This document shows, in pieces, positions 60,819 through 64,000 of a DNA stretch of 64,000 bases; position 1 is the stretch's first letter; every line of letters begins with the position of its first letter. The stretch lies in contig JACRBG010000017.1 of NCBI GenBank assembly GCA_016234595.1, forward strand, positions 26,634 through 90,633, written 5' to 3'. Under the pieces are notes generated by a model. It was not told where the DNA came from. It searched no databases and saw only the letters and a list, made by a program, of their open reading frames with translations. This stretch comes from Chloroflexota bacterium (GTDB taxonomy: Bacteria; Chloroflexota; Anaerolineae; Aggregatilineales; J027). Made by a program: the position numbers and the translations under genes.

Positions 60819-61098
60819 AAGTTGCTCCCGTCGTCCCTCAACAAATGCTCAATAACTTAAAGCGCAATCCTAGCACACGTCTAGCATCGCGTCGTTAAAG
60901 CAGGTTTAATATTCCATAAAACTTTCAGTTGCTATACTGTTCATTGTACGGTTTTTGGTCGAGGATGCAATAAGTTCTCGTTAGAATCACTAACCTTTGG
61001 CTATAATGTTTTGCAATTGGCCTATTACGAATCCAAACCGGTCTAATTCTCGACATAAGTATGTCTATAATTCTGCGGAAACCCTGAGGAGGTAGTCT

Positions 61099-62967
61099 AT
61101 GCAGCATAAATCAGTCTCCATTCTATTTCGAGTCATTCTTTTGGTGGTACTCAGCTTAACGCTCCTCCCCTCGCTCCATACCCATGCGCAATCCAACACC
61201 CCACCGGATTACGTACTCAAAGCGATGGCAAATCTTAGTTTAGTGCTGGGTCAGCAAGTCACCCCCCAAAACTCATTTTATGACTGGGCCGAAAAAATTT
61301 ATAACGATGCCAGCCTCGAATGCCCTGCTGAAGGGCAGGTCTATACGCAGCAAACCATTCGTGGCTATGACATTGACATTCAGTTTCCACTGGATGGCCC
61401 AGAATATAACTATCGCGTCAGTTCGGACGGCACGATTGTAATTTTATGCCTCAATGGTCGCCCCGACCCGCGCAGTGTAGGCATTACTGTGCCACCGGGA
61501 GTCAGCACCCCCGCTGTTGGAACAGTCAACACCACGACTACTGTTAAACAACTGACCCCAGCCCAATGGTATGCATGGATTTATCAATATGGGGAGACCG
61601 AGCAATTGATTTTGGTCAATCCTAATGGCGAACAAGCCCGTATCCAGCGCCCCAAACTGCCAAATGAAATCTCACAAGAGGGCTATTCACCACAAATCGC
61701 CTTTTCGCGCGATGGTCGCTATATGCTAGTCGCTGGTTTTGTTCAAGGTGGGGTCGAAGCCATTGGCCTATATTCCCTAGCCACTGGTTCATTCATCAGT
61801 GTTTATCAGGCGGGGCCGGGGGAAGAAATTCACCTAGGGGCACGCTATGGGGAAGTGGTCAAGTCACCCTATGTGTTCAACCCTACGTCAACCCAATATG
61901 CGGTAGGTTTTTACACGGCTTTTGGGCAGGCGAATGCTGGATGGAAAATAATTGTCTTTGATGCCGCATCCGGCAACGCTCTCTATCAATTACTGTACAG
62001 CGCCCCCGCCGTTGCGGCGTTATCTGCTCAATTGCCATCAGTTGCCGCTCCCGCCGGAACTTTTTTCCCAATCACGGTCTATTTCGATAACGATGCGGTG
62101 CATTTCCAATTAGCGCCGGGGGGTTCAGAGTTTGGCCCATCACTAGATACGCTAAACTGGCACCCCAATGCCAATCAGGTGAATAGCAGCACCTATAGCT
62201 TAATCAATCAAGATATTCTGCCTACCAACGGCATGCTGTTATTCCCTTATGAAAATCCTGCGGCGAGTTTCTTGCCAGCCAATGGCCCATTTACCTCATT
62301 TAACTCCATTGCCCAAGCAACACCCGCCGGAGCGGATATTTTGTGGACAGATGCCACCAAATATCATTTTGCCACGCGATGGGCGGGTAATGGTGCATTG
62401 GCGTTGTTTGTGAATTCGGACGCGAATTTTGTCCAAACATGGAATGCCTTGAATATTTCGACTCGCACCAATACCATCCTACCCGGAACCATTTTGGATA
62501 CGTTGGGTACGCCCACTGGCTTTTTGAGTGTGACAGCGGATGGGGTCGTTTCATCACATCTCACCAATAATCCTGCTGTTGGAACCATCATCTGGCAGCC
62601 TGTTCGCCCCCAAGAAGTTCAACTGGGTTGGGTCACACCCGCCGGAGGTGCCTTCGCCCTAACTCAAATTACCCTCCCCGGAACCATTGGTGGCGCAGTC
62701 GTTTGCCCCAATACACCCGGCACCCGCATGGCTGTGGGTGGACGTGGGCAGGTCGTTTTCTCGGATGGGCAACCATTGCGAGTACGCTCAACACCCAATG
62801 GCGCTTTCTTGCTTGAAATGCCCGAAGGCACGCAGTTTGTCGTGATTGGTGGCCCAGATTGCACAGGTGGGCGCTATACATGGTATCAAATCCAATTGAC
62901 CAATGGCACGATTGGCTGGTCGGCTGAGGGTGATGCCGACGGTTACTTTATGGAGCCAGTTAACTAA
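61099..62967 (+). CDS. Secreted protein with β-propeller-like middle and SH3 domain
   Basis: A 622-residue exported protein with a signal peptide (ILFRVILLVVLSLTLLPSLH, cleavage about residue 31). The N-terminal ~120 residues contain two cysteines and a small domain. The middle (~150-540) has repeated strand motifs such as QIAFSRDGRYMLVAGFVQGG and ATGSFISVYQAGPG, reminiscent of WD40/TolB-like propeller blades. Residues ~557-622 are a bacterial SH3 domain (QPLRVRSTPNGAFLLEMPEGTQFVVIGGPDC, read in parts; GTIGWSAEG). The ATG follows GAGGAGG. No anchor at the C-terminus. Another secreted SH3 protein like those at 13.5 and 32.9 kb. Confidence 0.75.
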   Translation: MQHKSVSILFRVILLVVLSLTLLPSLHTHAQSNTPPDYVLKAMANLSLVLGQQVTPQNSFYDWAEKIYNDASLECPAEGQVYTQQTIRGYDIDIQFPLDGPEYNYRVSSDGTIVILCLNGRPDPRSVGITVPPGVSTPAVGTVNTTTTVKQLTPAQWYAWIYQYGETEQLILVNPNGEQARIQRPKLPNEISQEGYSPQIAFSRDGRYMLVAGFVQGGVEAIGLYSLATGSFISVYQAGPGEEIHLGARYGEVVKSPYVFNPTSTQYAVGFYTAFGQANAGWKIIVFDAASGNALYQLLYSAPAVAALSAQLPSVAAPAGTFFPITVYFDNDAVHFQLAPGGSEFGPSLDTLNWHPNANQVNSSTYSLINQDILPTNGMLLFPYENPAASFLPANGPFTSFNSIAQATPAGADILWTDATKYHFATRWAGNGALALFVNSDANFVQTWNALNISTRTNTILPGTILDTLGTPTGFLSVTADGVVSSHLTNNPAVGTIIWQPVRPQEVQLGWVTPAGGAFALTQITLPGTIGGAVVCPNTPGTRMAVGGRGQVVFSDGQPLRVRSTPNGAFLLEMPEGTQFVVIGGPDCTGGRYTWYQIQLTNGTIGWSAEGDADGYFMEPVN

Positions 62968-62994
62968 AACACCATAATCAATGGGGGTGGGAAA

Positions 62995-63759
62995 ATGACA
63001 CCAATTAAAGTGCTCTATGTAGGAGATTCGGAGGTTGTGCTTAACCGCTATCTGGTTGGGGCGGATGTCATTGAGCAGTCGTATTTCAATGACAATGGGC
63101 GCTGGTTTCGACAGGCAATGGCAAAGGAGCCATCCATCGAAGTCCGCCATATCACCCCGCATGGCGTGGCAACCGAATTTCCCACCACCCCCGCTGAATT
63201 GGGTCAATATGATGTCGTGATTTTTAGTGATGTCGGCTTTAATTCGATGATTTTTTACCCCGGCCTGACCCCGCCCTATACCTATCCGCTTGGCCCTGAC
63301 CGCATTGGCATGGTACGCGATTTTGTTGAACAGGGCGGCGGATTTATCATGGTCGGGGGTTATCTATCGTTCGCTGGTCTAAATGGCATTGCCCGCTGGT
63401 TTGATACCCCTATCGAGACCCTGCTGCCAGTCAACATCGCCCGTCATGATGATCGAGTGGAAGTGGTACAGGGTTTCCGATTTCAAGTTGACTTCCACGA
63501 CCACCCTATCGTGCAAAATTTGCCGTGGGACGAGGCGGATTGGACATTGTGCGGCTATAACCGACTGACGCTTAAAGATGGTGCAATACAAGTCGCCAGT
63601 TATCAGGGCGACCCCTTGATCGCTTGTTGGGATTATCAACAAGGGCGCACGGCCATTTTCGCCTCAGATTTTGCGCCTCATTGGGCCGGTGATTTCGTCC
63701 ATTGGCCGCATTACTCGGCTTTCTGGCGTCAGATGATTCATTGGCTGGCGCGACGGTGA
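62995..63759 (+). CDS. Putative glutamine amidotransferase-like (GATase1-like) protein
   Basis: A 254-residue cytosolic protein that fits the class I glutamine amidotransferase-like family (PF07090-type, 'putative cytoplasmic GATase'). KVLYVGDSEVVLNRYLVGAD begins it; DVVIFSDVGFNSMIFYPG follows, then FVEQGGGFIMVGGYLSFAGLNG, where a catalytic Cys would be expected in a true GATase but Tyr-Leu-Ser is seen. It ends with AIFASDFAPHWAGDFVHWPHYSAFWRQMIHWLA (read in parts). It therefore probably lacks glutaminase activity and may bind a ligand. It follows the secreted SH3 protein by 27 bp. Confidence 0.8.
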   Translation: MTPIKVLYVGDSEVVLNRYLVGADVIEQSYFNDNGRWFRQAMAKEPSIEVRHITPHGVATEFPTTPAELGQYDVVIFSDVGFNSMIFYPGLTPPYTYPLGPDRIGMVRDFVEQGGGFIMVGGYLSFAGLNGIARWFDTPIETLLPVNIARHDDRVEVVQGFRFQVDFHDHPIVQNLPWDEADWTLCGYNRLTLKDGAIQVASYQGDPLIACWDYQQGRTAIFASDFAPHWAGDFVHWPHYSAFWRQMIHWLARR

Positions 63760-63942
63760 GACTCGCAACCTCATGCCACGGGGCTAAACCCACCGTGCTC
63801 AATCTAGCCTGAAATACGCATCCATCAACCGGAAAATCGGGATAATAGAGGGAATTATCTATAGAACACTCATTCTATTACTGATATTTATATGCGCCGA
63901 AGTTGAAAGCGTTACTAATGCGCTTTAACAATTAAATACGGA

Positions 63943-63948
63943 TATAAT
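63943..63948 (+). promoter_or_regulatory. Possible -10 element near the right edge
   Basis: A perfect TATAAT lies 30 bp before the last start codon. No convincing -35 was found at the normal distance. Confidence 0.45.
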
Positions 63949-63978
63949 GAAGGCAAAGCAAGAGGTCAGGAGGGAGCG

Positions 63979-64000
63979 ATGGTAGCCCGCTTGAAAATCG
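63979..64000 (+). CDS. Partial protein at the right edge
   Basis: ATG with a strong GGAGGGAG ribosome binding site starts a reading frame MVARLKI that runs out of the window. Only seven codons are visible, so no family can be given. Confidence 0.6.

Noticed and set aside
1..64000. tRNA, rRNA, CRISPR arrays, insertion sequences or prophage genes
   Set aside because: None could be recognised on either strand; only the intein is a clear mobile element.

Overview
The window looks like a chromosomal segment of a Chloroflexota bacterium, most likely of the Anaerolineae type. This is inferred from gene content and style: intermediate GC, clear GGAGG-type ribosome binding sites, a class II (B12) ribonucleotide reductase, many secreted Pro/Thr-rich and SH3-containing proteins, and large TPR/kinase proteins. 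No rRNA, tRNA, CRISPR array or insertion sequence was recognised. Species and strain cannot be told from the sequence.

Region 1 (1-10.7 kb, minus strand) is a branched-chain amino acid operon read right to left: ilvE, ilvB, ilvN, ilvC, leuA, leuC, a histidine-phosphatase gene, leuD, a DUF1963 gene and a truncated gene at the left edge. ilvD and leuB are not present. Upstream lies a complete-looking attenuator: a sigma70-type promoter, a 46-codon leader peptide with 12 Ile/Leu/Val in 16 consecutive codons, mutually exclusive pairing segments, and a 13-bp terminator. A 75-aa hydrophilic ORF sits between that terminator and ilvE.

Region 2 (10.9-19.0 kb) carries envelope and secreted proteins: a DsbA-like lipoprotein, a secreted protein with two related domains, a periplasmic-binding/SH3/CARDB fusion, a zinc-ribbon-like protein, a D-2-hydroxyacid dehydrogenase and a CAP-domain protein. 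Region 3 (19.1-22.9 kb, plus strand) is a translation block: two tandem S1-domain proteins, S21 and IF-1. Between the S1 paralogues are a promoter, a folded element ending in terminators, and a second promoter, which suggests a small RNA or a regulated leader. Region 4 (23-31.4 kb) has a hypothetical gene with accC, then moaA on the other strand, then nrdR-nrdJ. Two NrdR boxes exactly 31 bp apart precede nrdR, and nrdJ is interrupted by a 450-aa LAGLIDADG intein.

Region 5 (31.4-41.6 kb) is accessory in character. It holds an AT-rich gene with a fresh 156-bp internal duplication and a HEPN-like R-x4-H motif, a secreted SH3/TSP3 protein, a TetR regulator with two acyl-CoA dehydrogenases (one apparently without its catalytic Glu), small membrane and lipoprotein genes, a cupin, an FAD oxidoreductase, and a frameshifted small gene behind a textbook MerR-type promoter. 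Region 6 (41.6-49.5 kb, minus) contains yeiH, a FemAB-like gene, uvrC, a GNAT-like gene and argF. Region 7 (50.2-60.8 kb, minus) is a cluster of three large TPR proteins: a Ser/Thr kinase, a 1,639-aa STAND/NB-ARC-like NTPase and a 751-aa TPR protein. The window ends with a secreted SH3 protein, a ThuA/GATase-like protein and the start of another gene.
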